A DNA stretch of 43,175 nucleotides, taken from the IMG/VR virus record IMGVR_UViG_3300025899_000001, positions 1 through 43,175 of that record, one strand, 5' to 3'. This document shows positions 12,841-21,097 of this stretch, piece by piece. A program made the position numbers and the translations under genes. The notes below the pieces were generated by a model. That model saw nothing but the letters and a program-made list of their open reading frames with translations. It ran no database searches and had not been told where the DNA came from. This DNA is from a virus. The stretch's first letter is position 1; each line of letters opens with the position of its first letter.

Positions 12841-13460
12841 TAGCCCGTCTGATAGTCGCTCTTGGGCCGGTACCCAAAGGCCGAGATACCAAACGGCGGG
12901 GTGAGGATGCGCCAATCCTTGACCCAAATCAGCCACTCGGTCGTACTCGCATCGGTCCTGCCGTTCCCCGTGTAGCTCCACCGTTCCAAAACAATCCGCT
13001 GATCGTGGGGGTGATCCTTCAGCCAGGGCCCCCGGGTTTTGGTCGGCTCGACAAAGCTCAGGCGCGAGAGGAACGCCACCCCCACCGTCGCCGTCGCGAG
13101 CGCGAGTTGGAGGATCGGGAAGGCATCTTGAAACGGCGGGTTGGTCACGATCCAATCGGGGCGTCCCGCTTTGTCGATCCACTCCCGCCACGTCGCAGGG
13201 TTGGTCGCGTCCCCGACGAGCATCGGATCTTTCGACGGGTCGATGTCCATCGTCACGAACGACAGATCGGGTTTGCGATCGAGGAGGCGCGACAGGAGCG
13301 AGCCATCTCCCGCGCACGGTTCCCACAACGCCCCGGCGATCGCGGGCACGTGATCGATCAGGGCATCGACTTGCCACGGCGGGGTGTCGTACGCATCGAA
13401 GCGACGACGGGTGCTGGGCTTCAGCGTGAGCGGCGAGACAGGCAATGGAGGTGTACTCAT
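12840..13460 (-). CDS. SAM-dependent DNA methyltransferase, adenine-type NPPF
   Basis: The 206-residue product has motif I (EPCAGDGS, residues 47-54), a following acidic residue region (MDIDP near 71) and catalytic motif IV NPPF (107-110), the signature of N6-adenine and N4-cytosine amino-methyltransferases. No separate target-recognition domain is evident, so it is short. It may protect phage DNA from restriction or mark it. The genome is very rich in GATC, so adenine methylation of that site is an attractive but unproven idea. The ATG at 13460 overlaps the peptidase stop (ATGA), so the two are coupled. Confidence 0.82.
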   Translation of the reverse strand: MSTPPLPVSPLTLKPSTRRRFDAYDTPPWQVDALIDHVPAIAGALWEPCAGDGSLLSRLLDRKPDLSFVTMDIDPSKDPMLVGDATNPATWREWIDKAGRPDWIVTNPPFQDAFPILQLALATATVGVAFLSRLSFVEPTKTRGPWLKDHPHDQRIVLERWSYTGNGRTDASTTEWLIWVKDWRILTPPFGISAFGYRPKSDYQTG

Positions 13461-13831
13461 CGGAGTGAGAACCGAGACACATGCGTGGGAACGGTCGGCG
13501 CGTGGAACGTGACCCCGCGTCGGAGTTGGAGGTGATAGTGCTCGTTGGGTCGGCCCGGGTGCTCGTGACTCCCGTGGAACTCGGGCCCGAGCCGCGTCAG
13601 GAGGTCCGCGAGGAACTGGTGCTGGTCCCGGGCCGTGATGAGGTCGCGACACCGGAAGTCGATCGCTTCCCCTCGGGCGTGGCCGGAGTACACCGCGTGC
13701 GCCCCGTCTGTCGAGGAGAGCACGATGACCGTGTAGTCGTGGTACCGGGCGTACTCCTCGACCGTGGCGAGCAGGTGTAAGAGAGCGGGAGTGATGATGC
13801 CGAAGTGGCAACTAGCGCGGGCAAGCAGCAT
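13457..13831 (-). CDS. M15-family DD-peptidase-like protein, probable endolysin, 124 aa
   Basis: Zinc-peptidase motifs of family M15 / hedgehog-type DD-peptidases are present: SGHARGEAIDFR (H51, D58) and EHYHLQ (E97, H98, H100). Phage members cleave peptide cross-links of peptidoglycan during lysis. The protein is only the catalytic domain, with no cell-wall-binding part and no signal peptide, so it would need a holin for export. The ATG at 13831 abuts a GGTACGCAGCCTG sequence that resembles the promoter-like element. It lies late in the leftward arm, after the internal virion proteins. Confidence 0.82.
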   Translation of the reverse strand: MLLARASCHFGIITPALLHLLATVEEYARYHDYTVIVLSSTDGAHAVYSGHARGEAIDFRCRDLITARDQHQFLADLLTRLGPEFHGSHEHPGRPNEHYHLQLRRGVTFHAPTVPTHVSRFSLR

Positions 13832-13846
13832 ACAGGCTGCGTACCA
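13831..13846 (-). promoter_or_regulatory. Degenerate copy of the GGTACGCA element
   Basis: Read leftward this is TGGTACGCAGCCTGTA, matching the repeated element except that the GC at -12 is GT. It touches the ATG of the peptidase gene, so a promoter at this exact place would start inside the gene. It may be a decayed copy or an operator half-site. Confidence 0.3.
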
Positions 13847-13881
13847 GCGGGCCGTGCCGAGTAAGTGGTACTCGAGCGGAT

Positions 13882-13897
13882 GAGGTGTCTACACCTC
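13882..13897. promoter_or_regulatory. Short hairpin between virion and lysis genes
   Basis: GAGGTGT and ACACCTC form a perfect inverted repeat around two bases, 11 bases past the stop of the gene at 13908. No T run follows, so it is not a classic terminator. It may be an operator or an mRNA-processing hairpin. A similar CACCTC/GAGGTG hairpin lies at 36826-36841. Confidence 0.35.
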
Positions 13898-13907
13898 GAC
13901 TGTAGGT

Positions 13908-15548
13908 CTAGGGCTGGCCGTCCTGCTGGGACTGATCCTCCGCGAGACTCTGGCGCAACGCTTCGACCATGGCGCGGTAGACGTTCGCTTGAGCGACAGG
14001 GTGCTTGCCGAGCCGGTCGAGCGTGATGGCTCCATGCGACAACGCGTACGGCGACGTCGCGCCTTTGACCAGCGCCCCCGTCCCCGCGAGCGCGAGGGCC
14101 GTCATCGGGTTCCCCGTCGCCAGCGCCAGCGCAGGGCCCGCCGCCACGCCTCCCGTGATCAGCGCCCCTCGCAAGCCCCCGCTCCGCTCGCGAGCACTGG
14201 CGATACCCTGCTCGACACCCATCGCTCGTTGCGCCTCGGCGTTTTTCTCCTTGAGCCCACCGACGCGATCCTCTAGCGCCACCTTCCACTGGTGCCCGAG
14301 ACTCTTGGTCGCCTCGGCCCCGACGCTATCGATCTCGTTTCCGGCTTCCTGCGATCGAAACAGCTTGTCCGACAGGCTCTGCATCTCCCGCTTGATGCCC
14401 TGGCCTTCCATGAGTCCCGCCTTGCGGAACAGTTCCGGCGCGGCGGCTTCCACCACGGGAGCGACGGGCTCAGGTCCGGAGATCATCCGCTGCGGGACCA
14501 ACGATGCCTGAGGGCCCAACTCCAACCCTGTGCGAACCTCGTGACTCGTCGGACCAAAGATGCTGGCGGGGACTAAGCGCGACTGCGCGGGTCCGAGTTG
14601 CGCTTGCTGTTCTGCGAGGGCGACGTTGCCCGGAGTCAGCGGACGGGGCTCGACGGGAGGCGACGGGGTGCGCGGCGGCGGATTCCGAAACTCGTGCTCG
14701 AAATCCTGTCGGCGTTTCGCGAGCGTCTCCCGCCCCCCGGGCAATCCTCCCTTGGCCTGGTTCTCGGCCATGGGCCCGACTTCCTTGATCATCGGATCCC
14801 ACACGTCAGTCATCGGATCGATCAGGCGGGCCCCGGCATCCTCGGCCGCTTGAATCATCGCGTTTGCTTCGGTCCCCCGGGCGGCGGCGGTCTCTGCTGC
14901 CCGCGCCTGTCCGAGTTTCGAGATCGGCACACGAGCCGCGAGCGCATCCTCCGCCATCGTCGGAAACTCGCGCTGCGCCCGAGGCGAGGGCTTGAGGGCG
15001 TACTTGTAGAGCGCCGGAGCGACGGCCCGTTGGAGTCCCGCGACTCCTTGCCCAAAGACTTCATTCAGTCCCTGGATGCCGCCCTCGGTCACCACGTCTG
15101 CTGCCCGCTCGGACATCGGACGCGGCCCTTCCTTCCCACGCTTACTCTGGATCCACTGCCGGAGTCCCTCCCCTGCGGATCCCGCCGCTGTTGCCCCGCC
15201 GATCGCTCCGAAGGGTCCACCCACGGCGAAACCCGCTGCCCCGCCCGCCATGCCCGCTGCCGCAGGAATCGCATGGACCGCCGAGTCCATCGTTAATGGC
15301 GTCGGCTGGAAGTCACGCTGCATCTGCTCTAACGCACGTTGCCGATCCGACGAGGGGGCCTCGTACTGCTTCGGGTCGGGAGGCTTCTCGGGGCCCAGCG
15401 ACGGCAAGGTGCCATGCGCCCGATCGAACAGATCGCGGTACCGGGCATCCGCCGACCCCACGATTGTCTCGATCTCTAGGTCGCTGAGATCCTTAAACTT
15501 GGGATTCTTTTCCCGCAACGCTTGCGCGATGTCCGCAGGGGTCGGCAT
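13908..15548 (-). CDS. Putative internal virion / ejection protein, 546 aa
   Basis: The N-terminus (residues 1-45) has a helical segment (ADIAQALREKNPKFKDLSD). Residues 90-125 are strongly Gly/Ala-rich and hydrophobic (AAAGMAGGAAGFAVGG), and a second Gly/Ala hydrophobic stretch lies near 455-495 (GGVAAGPALALATG). A Pro-rich linker lies near 290-310. Large Ala-rich proteins with membrane-active segments, next to other such proteins and after the tail genes, are typical ejection proteins of short-tailed phages. No lytic enzyme motif was found. The identity is inferred from composition and position. Confidence 0.6.
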   Translation of the reverse strand: MPTPADIAQALREKNPKFKDLSDLEIETIVGSADARYRDLFDRAHGTLPSLGPEKPPDPKQYEAPSSDRQRALEQMQRDFQPTPLTMDSAVHAIPAAAGMAGGAAGFAVGGPFGAIGGATAAGSAGEGLRQWIQSKRGKEGPRPMSERAADVVTEGGIQGLNEVFGQGVAGLQRAVAPALYKYALKPSPRAQREFPTMAEDALAARVPISKLGQARAAETAAARGTEANAMIQAAEDAGARLIDPMTDVWDPMIKEVGPMAENQAKGGLPGGRETLAKRRQDFEHEFRNPPPRTPSPPVEPRPLTPGNVALAEQQAQLGPAQSRLVPASIFGPTSHEVRTGLELGPQASLVPQRMISGPEPVAPVVEAAAPELFRKAGLMEGQGIKREMQSLSDKLFRSQEAGNEIDSVGAEATKSLGHQWKVALEDRVGGLKEKNAEAQRAMGVEQGIASARERSGGLRGALITGGVAAGPALALATGNPMTALALAGTGALVKGATSPYALSHGAITLDRLGKHPVAQANVYRAMVEALRQSLAEDQSQQDGQP

Positions 15549-15554
15549 GATCGA

Positions 15555-16760
15555 TTACTTTCGTGGCGCGAACTGATCAAGAACACCACCGAATGGATCC
15601 GGCACTCCGGCTCCTGGAGTCGCGCCGATCTCGGGCGCACGCGGTTGCCGATTCAGCGGACCAAACGGACCCTCCTGCGCCTTCTGCAACACGCCAAGCT
15701 CGATGTTCTTGACGGCTTCCACCATCTCCCTCGTGATCTTCCCCGGCGTGTAGCTGTTGGCGACAAACGAGTTGAGGATCTGTTTTTCTCCGCTCGTCAA
15801 GGCCGCGCCGTACCGCTGATGGCCGATGAACGATCGCACGTCATCAACAGCCGCTTGCATCTCGATCATCCCTGGGGGAGCCGACACCAAGCCGCTCCGC
15901 GCCAGCATCCCGCGCACTCCTGGCACGATCCCTAGACCCTGCCAGTTGTGTTTCTCGCCCACCGCTTGCAGCGTATCGAGCGAGTTGATGAATGCGGTCG
16001 TCGGCGCTGCGGCCTTCGCGGCATCTCGCGCCAGAGGTCCGATCAATCCCGGCGCAGACCCTGCGGGCATGTCAGGAAACTTCACGGTCCCCGTGCGAGC
16101 ATCCACGAGCACCACGCCGGTAGGCGAGGCCGTCGAGGGCAGTGCGTTGTAGTACGCCGGAGGCTGTTTGTTCTGCCCCATGGCGGCGATCGCCAGTCGG
16201 AGACTCGCCATATCCTTCGCCGCCCCTTTCCGCTCCTCAGCGGCGGCAGCATCTTTCTGTTGGGTGTACGTCGGCCCCTTGCTGTAGATCATTCCGGGCG
16301 CACTCGACGGATCGACCGGAGCCGCGCCCCCAATGTGCTCGACCATCCCGTGCGCCTGCGGGAGCGTGGCCTTCGGCGTGTAGAGCGCATCGAGCCCGAC
16401 CGACGCGGCATCGGCTCGATCCCCCTCTGAGCCGAGCGAGTCAGGCGGCAACGTCTCCAGACGCGTCTTGATGATCGCGGCCTGCCGATCTTTCGCGGCC
16501 TGATCCGCCGCGTCTTTCCGATCGCGCTGTGCCTGATCCCGATCCTCGTCCTGGATCTTGCGCTGCCGCTCTAGACCCTGGAACGTCATCTGACGGTACG
16601 CCTCGTTGTCACGCTGCGCGGCTTCCTGGAGCGCGAGTTGCCGCTGCCGATCCTTCTCGGCTTGCGCGATCAACTCGTCCTTTTTCCGCAGGGCAATGAT
16701 CTCGTTGAGCGTGTCGAACCCGCCCTGGATCCCGAATGCGCCTTGGAGTCCGAGTCCCAT
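15555..16760 (-). CDS. Putative internal virion protein with long coiled coil, 401 aa
   Basis: Residues 20-110 form an uninterrupted charged helix or coiled coil rich in Glu, Gln, Lys and Arg (EKDRQRQLALQEAAQRDNEA). A mixed C-terminal domain follows, with regions such as AAVDDVRSFIGHQRYGAALT near 310-335. It sits between the 546- and 274-residue proteins with gaps of only 3-6 bases. The layout suggests a component of the ejectosome or a short tape-measure-like role. Confidence 0.55.
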   Translation of the reverse strand: MGLGLQGAFGIQGGFDTLNEIIALRKKDELIAQAEKDRQRQLALQEAAQRDNEAYRQMTFQGLERQRKIQDEDRDQAQRDRKDAADQAAKDRQAAIIKTRLETLPPDSLGSEGDRADAASVGLDALYTPKATLPQAHGMVEHIGGAAPVDPSSAPGMIYSKGPTYTQQKDAAAAEERKGAAKDMASLRLAIAAMGQNKQPPAYYNALPSTASPTGVVLVDARTGTVKFPDMPAGSAPGLIGPLARDAAKAAAPTTAFINSLDTLQAVGEKHNWQGLGIVPGVRGMLARSGLVSAPPGMIEMQAAVDDVRSFIGHQRYGAALTSGEKQILNSFVANSYTPGKITREMVEAVKNIELGVLQKAQEGPFGPLNRQPRAPEIGATPGAGVPDPFGGVLDQFAPRK

Positions 16761-16763
16761 GAT

Positions 16764-17588
16764 CTAATCCGTGTACGGCACGTCCGGTTGTCCCCGCCGC
16801 GCATCCTGCATTTGCTTGATCCGCATCAACTGCTCAATCTGCGACATCCCCCGATCCTGCCCGACCAGGAGGCCCCGCCCGTCCGGGGTCGCCACGGTGT
16901 CGAATCGCTGGGTTGCCGGAATCTCCTGCGGGTTGGTGCGAGCGTTCGCCGCCTCCTGCTCCGCTTGCGCCTTCCGTCGAGCGTCTTGGGCTTCGCCGAG
17001 CCCCTTCGCGCCGAGTCCGATCGCGCCCGCTGTTTCGAGGAATGTATCGAGCTTACCCGACTGCGGCAGCGGCGTCGGTTGGGGCGCATTCCCCCCGAGC
17101 CCGCCCACGTCGGGGAGCCCCGGAATGTCGCTGCCGCTCATCTGTGCCGCCAACGCTTGCTGCGCGAGGTTGCGTCCCGCCTCTCGGGTCGCGGGCCCAA
17201 ACGCGGCCGGAGTCAACCCGCCGTTGAATTGGATCTTCGGGATGTAATCCGGGAGCCCCGACACCGTGACCGGCTGCACGTTCGCCATCAGGTCGCCCTC
17301 GCGGACCTGCTTGGCGCGTGTCTCGGCATTGGTCAGCGTGCGATCGGCGCGGTCCTTGGTCGCATCCTCCAGCAGCTTCGCCCTGGCCTCGCGGGCATTC
17401 TGCTCGGCGATGTACGAGAGGAGGGCATTGCGATCTTGTGCTTGGTTAGCGGTCCCTTCCGTGGCACGGCCCTGGGCGCGATTCGCGGCGATGGACCCGA
17501 GCACCTCGCCGCCGACTTTGATGTAGTCGCCGTACCCGCCACCCTTGCTGCTCCCGAAAATATTGCCGAGCGTGCTGAGGAACCCCAT
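16764..17588 (-). CDS. Putative internal virion protein, 274 aa
   Basis: The N-terminus is Gly-rich with a short amphipathic stretch (GFLSTLGNIFGSSKGGG), common in small ejection proteins such as T7 gp14-like ones. Residues 35-95 are Ala/Arg/Glu-rich and helical (NAREARAKLLEDATKDRAD). The centre is Pro/Gly-rich, and the C-terminus is charged. There are no enzymatic motifs. The small intergenic gaps show one operon with both neighbours. Confidence 0.55.
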   Translation of the reverse strand: MGFLSTLGNIFGSSKGGGYGDYIKVGGEVLGSIAANRAQGRATEGTANQAQDRNALLSYIAEQNAREARAKLLEDATKDRADRTLTNAETRAKQVREGDLMANVQPVTVSGLPDYIPKIQFNGGLTPAAFGPATREAGRNLAQQALAAQMSGSDIPGLPDVGGLGGNAPQPTPLPQSGKLDTFLETAGAIGLGAKGLGEAQDARRKAQAEQEAANARTNPQEIPATQRFDTVATPDGRGLLVGQDRGMSQIEQLMRIKQMQDARRGQPDVPYTD

Positions 17589-17591
17589 CGC

Positions 17592-18383
17592 CTAACCCCC
17601 CGCCGCCTTGTTGTTCTGATTCGCCTGGAACGTCCCGACGTTGTACCCCAACTGGTTGTTCGCCTGACGATCGTTGAGGAGCGTTTGCAGGAGCCCGAGG
17701 CTCAACTGGCCCGAGCCGAGTTGCGCTCGCAGGTTGAGATCGCCCAGGCCGAGCGACGACTGCACGCCTTGCGCGGAGGCCGAGTTGATCAGGTCGCCGC
17801 CGATCCCAAGAGAACTCAGGAGCGTGGCGAGCCGTTGCTGCTTGGCTTGCGAGAGCAGGTTCGCATTGAACTGCCCGATCGACTCGCCCTGTTGCTGCTG
17901 GAGCGCCCCGAGCGTGGTGCCGTACGCGCCCGTGTGGAGCGCCCCGCTGGCGAACCCTTGCTCGGCAGCGGTGCGTTGCTGCTCGCCCAACGATCGTGTC
18001 TGTGCGTCCTGATACGCCCGAGCCTGGGGCGCGAGATCCGGATCGGACAGCTTCACGTCGTTGGGGTTGGTGTTCATCACCCCAAGGAGCGCATCGCGAA
18101 ACGAGCCCTGGATCGTGCTGCCACCCTGGCCCGGTTGTGTGACCGTCTGCGAGGCGAGCGGCGAGCCGATGTTGTACGAACTCATCGACGTGTTGACGCC
18201 ACTGCCCGAGCCCCCGGGCGCAGGAATCGGCGCGGCCCCTGGCGTGGTGGTCAGCGCAGACGGCCCGCCAGCCGCAGTCGTCCCTCCGGGCTGCGCGAGC
18301 GGGTGATTTTTCGGTACCCACTGGCCTCCCGGTAGTTGCGTGCCGCCGCCTTGTGCGGCAAACGGATCAGCAGTCGTCGCCAT
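17592..18383 (-). CDS. Putative virion protein, Gln/Gly/Ser-rich, 263 aa
   Basis: This product is rich in Gly, Gln, Ser and Asn with few charges. Residues 1-80 look disordered (PGGSGSGVNTSMSSYN). Residues 120-250 carry Leu/Gln-rich helices (TTLGALQQQQGESIGQF). The ATG at 18383 overlaps the upstream stop (TGATG); a GTG one codon earlier is possible. The composition matches small internal virion or tail-tip proteins of short-tailed phages. No family was recognised. Confidence 0.52.
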   Translation of the reverse strand: MATTADPFAAQGGGTQLPGGQWVPKNHPLAQPGGTTAAGGPSALTTTPGAAPIPAPGGSGSGVNTSMSSYNIGSPLASQTVTQPGQGGSTIQGSFRDALLGVMNTNPNDVKLSDPDLAPQARAYQDAQTRSLGEQQRTAAEQGFASGALHTGAYGTTLGALQQQQGESIGQFNANLLSQAKQQRLATLLSSLGIGGDLINSASAQGVQSSLGLGDLNLRAQLGSGQLSLGLLQTLLNDRQANNQLGYNVGTFQANQNNKAAGG

Positions 18384-19645
18384 CACACCCTCAACTTATT
18401 CAGGACCGCATCGCGTGCCGAGATGACGCCACCCTTGCCCTTGACGCCCCCGAGCCCACCGAGCCGCTCGATGATCTTCGCGATCGTGCTGGAGTCGGCC
18501 GCGTTGCCGCCGATGTTGTACCCCGCTGCGAGATTCGCGGCACTGTCGCCGCCGCCGTCACCCGCGCCACTTTTCGGAATCGGGTTCCCGTTGGCATCCG
18601 TCTCCGCGCCCCACCAGAATCCGCCCCCGGCCTTGACGACATCGATCTCCCCGACGCCGGGGATCTTGATCGTGTCCTCGCCGGTCTGTGTCGCGCCCGG
18701 GTACGCCTTGATGATCTCGGGCATCGCTTGCTTGAGACCCTCAGTCGTCTGCGGGTACTGCGACATGATCCGGCCGACCGCGTACTTCGGCGACTGGTGC
18801 GCGGTGTTCGCCCACTTCGCCTGATCCCATCCGGGAGGAGCCTGGGGCGAACCGGCGACGGCGTACCCAGGCTTCGCGAAGCCGTTCGTGTCGATCTCGG
18901 CGGGGAGCGTGATCCCTCCAGCGGCAGGAGTCGCGGCGGCATCAGTGGTACCCGTCGCCGCTGCCGTGTTGGTCGCTGGAGCGTTCATCGTGCTCGTGCC
19001 CGCAGGACCGCCCGCAGGATTCGGATCGACCGCACCGCGCCCGTCCGTGAACGGATTGCCCATTTGATCGCGAGGCACGTCAGCCGTTGTCGCGGCGTTG
19101 ACGATCGCCCCACCGACCGCAGGAGCCACGCCCGCCGCGAGTGTCCCGCCTGAGACGCCCGCGATGGTCGCCGCCGTCGCCACGTCATCGAACTTGTCCC
19201 ATCCGGGCTTCTTCATCAACCCGCCGTTGGCGTTGTAGACGTAGCCCTGCGGGGGAGGCCCGAGTTGGTCACTCCAGAAACTGCCGCCCGGGGTGTTGTC
19301 CAGATAGTCACGGTTCCCGAGCTTGTCGTAATCGATCTTCGGATCGGGGGCTCCGTACACGGGTTGCGTGCTGCCCCAATTCGCAGGGTCGGCTGACGGG
19401 ACGACACCGTTGACGGCCTTGTTTGATCCGGGCGACGAGAACGATCCTGTCGTGTTCACCACGGGGGCCGGAGCCGTACTCGGGACCGCACCCGCAGGAG
19501 GCGCTGGAGTCGTCGCCGGAGTCGCCCCTCCGAGATTGAAGTCGGTCTTTGCGCCGTTCGGCCCGAGCGCCCGGAGCATCGCGTCCCGTTTGCGCGTCTC
19601 TTCCGACTGCGATCCTTGGCCTTGGCCGTAGTAGTCGTACGCCAT
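18383..19645 (-). CDS. Putative virion protein, Ala/Gly/Thr/Pro-rich, 420 aa
   Basis: The N-terminus is low-complexity (Tyr/Gly/Gln, then Ala/Pro/Thr repeats to about residue 70). Residues 150-190 hold a hydrophobic Gly/Ala/Val segment (ATIAGVSGGTLAAGVAPAVG) that could insert into membrane. Residues 265-350 look folded (YAVGRIMSQYPQTTEGLKQ, KIPGVGEIDVVKAGGG). The C-terminus is Gly-rich, then helical. It lies between fibre and internal-protein genes, so it is probably an ejection or tail-associated protein. Confidence 0.52.
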   Translation of the reverse strand: MAYDYYGQGQGSQSEETRKRDAMLRALGPNGAKTDFNLGGATPATTPAPPAGAVPSTAPAPVVNTTGSFSSPGSNKAVNGVVPSADPANWGSTQPVYGAPDPKIDYDKLGNRDYLDNTPGGSFWSDQLGPPPQGYVYNANGGLMKKPGWDKFDDVATAATIAGVSGGTLAAGVAPAVGGAIVNAATTADVPRDQMGNPFTDGRGAVDPNPAGGPAGTSTMNAPATNTAAATGTTDAAATPAAGGITLPAEIDTNGFAKPGYAVAGSPQAPPGWDQAKWANTAHQSPKYAVGRIMSQYPQTTEGLKQAMPEIIKAYPGATQTGEDTIKIPGVGEIDVVKAGGGFWWGAETDANGNPIPKSGAGDGGGDSAANLAAGYNIGGNAADSSTIAKIIERLGGLGGVKGKGGVISARDAVLNKLRV

Positions 19646-19693
19646 GTGTCTAGGTTCCTACCATGGAGAGCGCACGCGATTACAAGGGAGTCC

Positions 19694-20749
19694 TCACACC
19701 TGACAGACCGCCATACCCTGCAACGCCATCGTCTGGAGCGTGTGGTTGCCGCCCGCAAACGGCTGGAAGCCCATCTTGGAACTGCCGACCAGGAAATACG
19801 CGAGCGCGGCCTGCGCCGTCGTCCCGGCGATCCGCGCATTGGAGGGTGAACTGATCGTCGGGTTGAACGGCAGGGAGATGTACAGATCCGACGAGGCCGT
19901 CCCGCCGACCACGCCCGTGATGTTGAAGAACACAAAGGCCGTGCGCCCGATCAGCATGTAGGCCAGCGTCGTGACCCCGCCCGCCGTCACCGTCCACGTC
20001 ATCGATCCCGATCCCGTGAACAACCCCGCTGAGTACGGGATGGTGATCCACTCGCCCATCGGGGTCGTGCGGTTGCGTTCGATGATCGATCCGGCGAGCG
20101 TCATCGATCCGGCGTTATCGATCAGGAGTACCCGTGAGTGGGCTCGCGGGTTCGCCGTGGCCGGTGCCGTGAAGAACGCGAGGTTGCCGTATTGGGTGTT
20201 CTGCTGCAAGTAGGAGGACATCGCCGTGATGTCGTCCGCATTGACGTTGACGCCATCGTACGACGCATTCGCCAGCCACCCGCCCGCTTGGGGAATCGTC
20301 GTGGTCCCGAGACGGTAGTTGATCGGGGCCGCTGGATCGCTGACGGACACCACGGGACGTGTGGCGCGAACGGCCAACCCGCTCGCACTCAGCACACCCG
20401 CCGTCTCTAGTACGGCGGAATCACGGAGCAGCTTGCCGGTCGCGCTGGCGTACGTCGCCAACGCATTCGCCGTTGCCGACGCAGGGCCGACCACATGCGT
20501 CGGATTGTCGGTCCCTGCGGGGCCGGTCGCGCCGGTCGGGCCTTGCGCTCCTGTCGCCCCAGTCGGTCCAGCCGGTCCTTGCGGGCCAGGAACCGTACTC
20601 GCGGGGCCCGTGGGTCCAGTCGGCCCTGTGGGACCAGTCGGCCCTGTCGCGCCAGGATTCCCCTGCGGACCCTGTGGCCCTGCGGGTCCACTCGACATCG
20701 GGTTCCAGACCGGAACCCATTCGGTCGTGGCGGGGTTAGGACCGGCCAT
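19694..20749 (-). CDS. Collagen-like tail fibre protein, 351 aa
   Basis: Residues 20-85 are collagen-type Gly-X-Y triplets ([20 protein letters not shown]). They are followed by a short coiled-coil-like Ala/Thr segment and a beta-rich C-terminal domain (about 150-351) with a strand-rich tip ([19 protein letters not shown]). Collagen-like triple helices form the shafts of phage fibres, and the C-terminal domain would trimerise or bind the receptor. The start overlaps the small upstream gene by 14 bases. It could instead be a decoration or side fibre. Confidence 0.72.
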   Translation of the reverse strand: MAGPNPATTEWVPVWNPMSSGPAGPQGPQGNPGATGPTGPTGPTGPTGPASTVPGPQGPAGPTGATGAQGPTGATGPAGTDNPTHVVGPASATANALATYASATGKLLRDSAVLETAGVLSASGLAVRATRPVVSVSDPAAPINYRLGTTTIPQAGGWLANASYDGVNVNADDITAMSSYLQQNTQYGNLAFFTAPATANPRAHSRVLLIDNAGSMTLAGSIIERNRTTPMGEWITIPYSAGLFTGSGSMTWTVTAGGVTTLAYMLIGRTAFVFFNITGVVGGTASSDLYISLPFNPTISSPSNARIAGTTAQAALAYFLVGSSKMGFQPFAGGNHTLQTMALQGMAVCQV

Positions 20750-21095
20750 GACCGCTCAACCAGTCGAGGGTCTCAAGCGCATGGCGTCCCGGCGATCCCG
20801 ATTGCCACGGCACGGCGGCGATGTAGTTGTAGAGCATGTCGAACTCCGCGCTATCGATCTCCAATTGCCGCTCGCCGTCCGCGAGGAGTTGGCGATCCGC
20901 TTCGCCATTGACCAGCTTCTTGCCGCACGGCTTGGGTTCGCTGATCGCTTCCAACTTCTCAAACAGGTGCATCTCGCGACGGAGAATCGTCAGCCCCTTC
21001 TTATCGACCAAGCTGCCCCCGAGCACAAAGCCGACAAAACAAAACTCGAAATGGCGTTTGCCCTGGTCGTCGGTGAAGGTGAGCGTCGTGGTCAC
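20736..21095 (-). CDS. Hypothetical protein between fibre genes, 119 aa
   Basis: The GTG start at 21095 is 2 bases after the His-rich fibre stop and gives a compact 119-residue alpha/beta protein. It begins with strands ([20 protein letters not shown]) and continues with charged helices. It may be a fibre chaperone or a small structural adaptor; no family is recognised. The frame extends far upstream without a coding signal, so the short start was chosen. Confidence 0.6.
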   Translation of the reverse strand: MTTTLTFTDDQGKRHFEFCFVGFVLGGSLVDKKGLTILRREMHLFEKLEAISEPKPCGKKLVNGEADRQLLADGERQLEIDSAEFDMLYNYIAAVPWQSGSPGRHALETLDWLSGHGRS

Positions 21096-21097
21096 GG

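Noticed and set aside
16638-18335. 565-codon open frame on the plus strand
   Set aside because: It lies opposite three tightly packed virion genes and has Leu/Arg-rich shadow composition.
19678-19695. 18-base near-repeat with 34134-34151 (17 of 18 identical)
   Set aside because: One such pair is expected by chance in a genome this size. One copy is inside terL coding sequence and the contexts differ.
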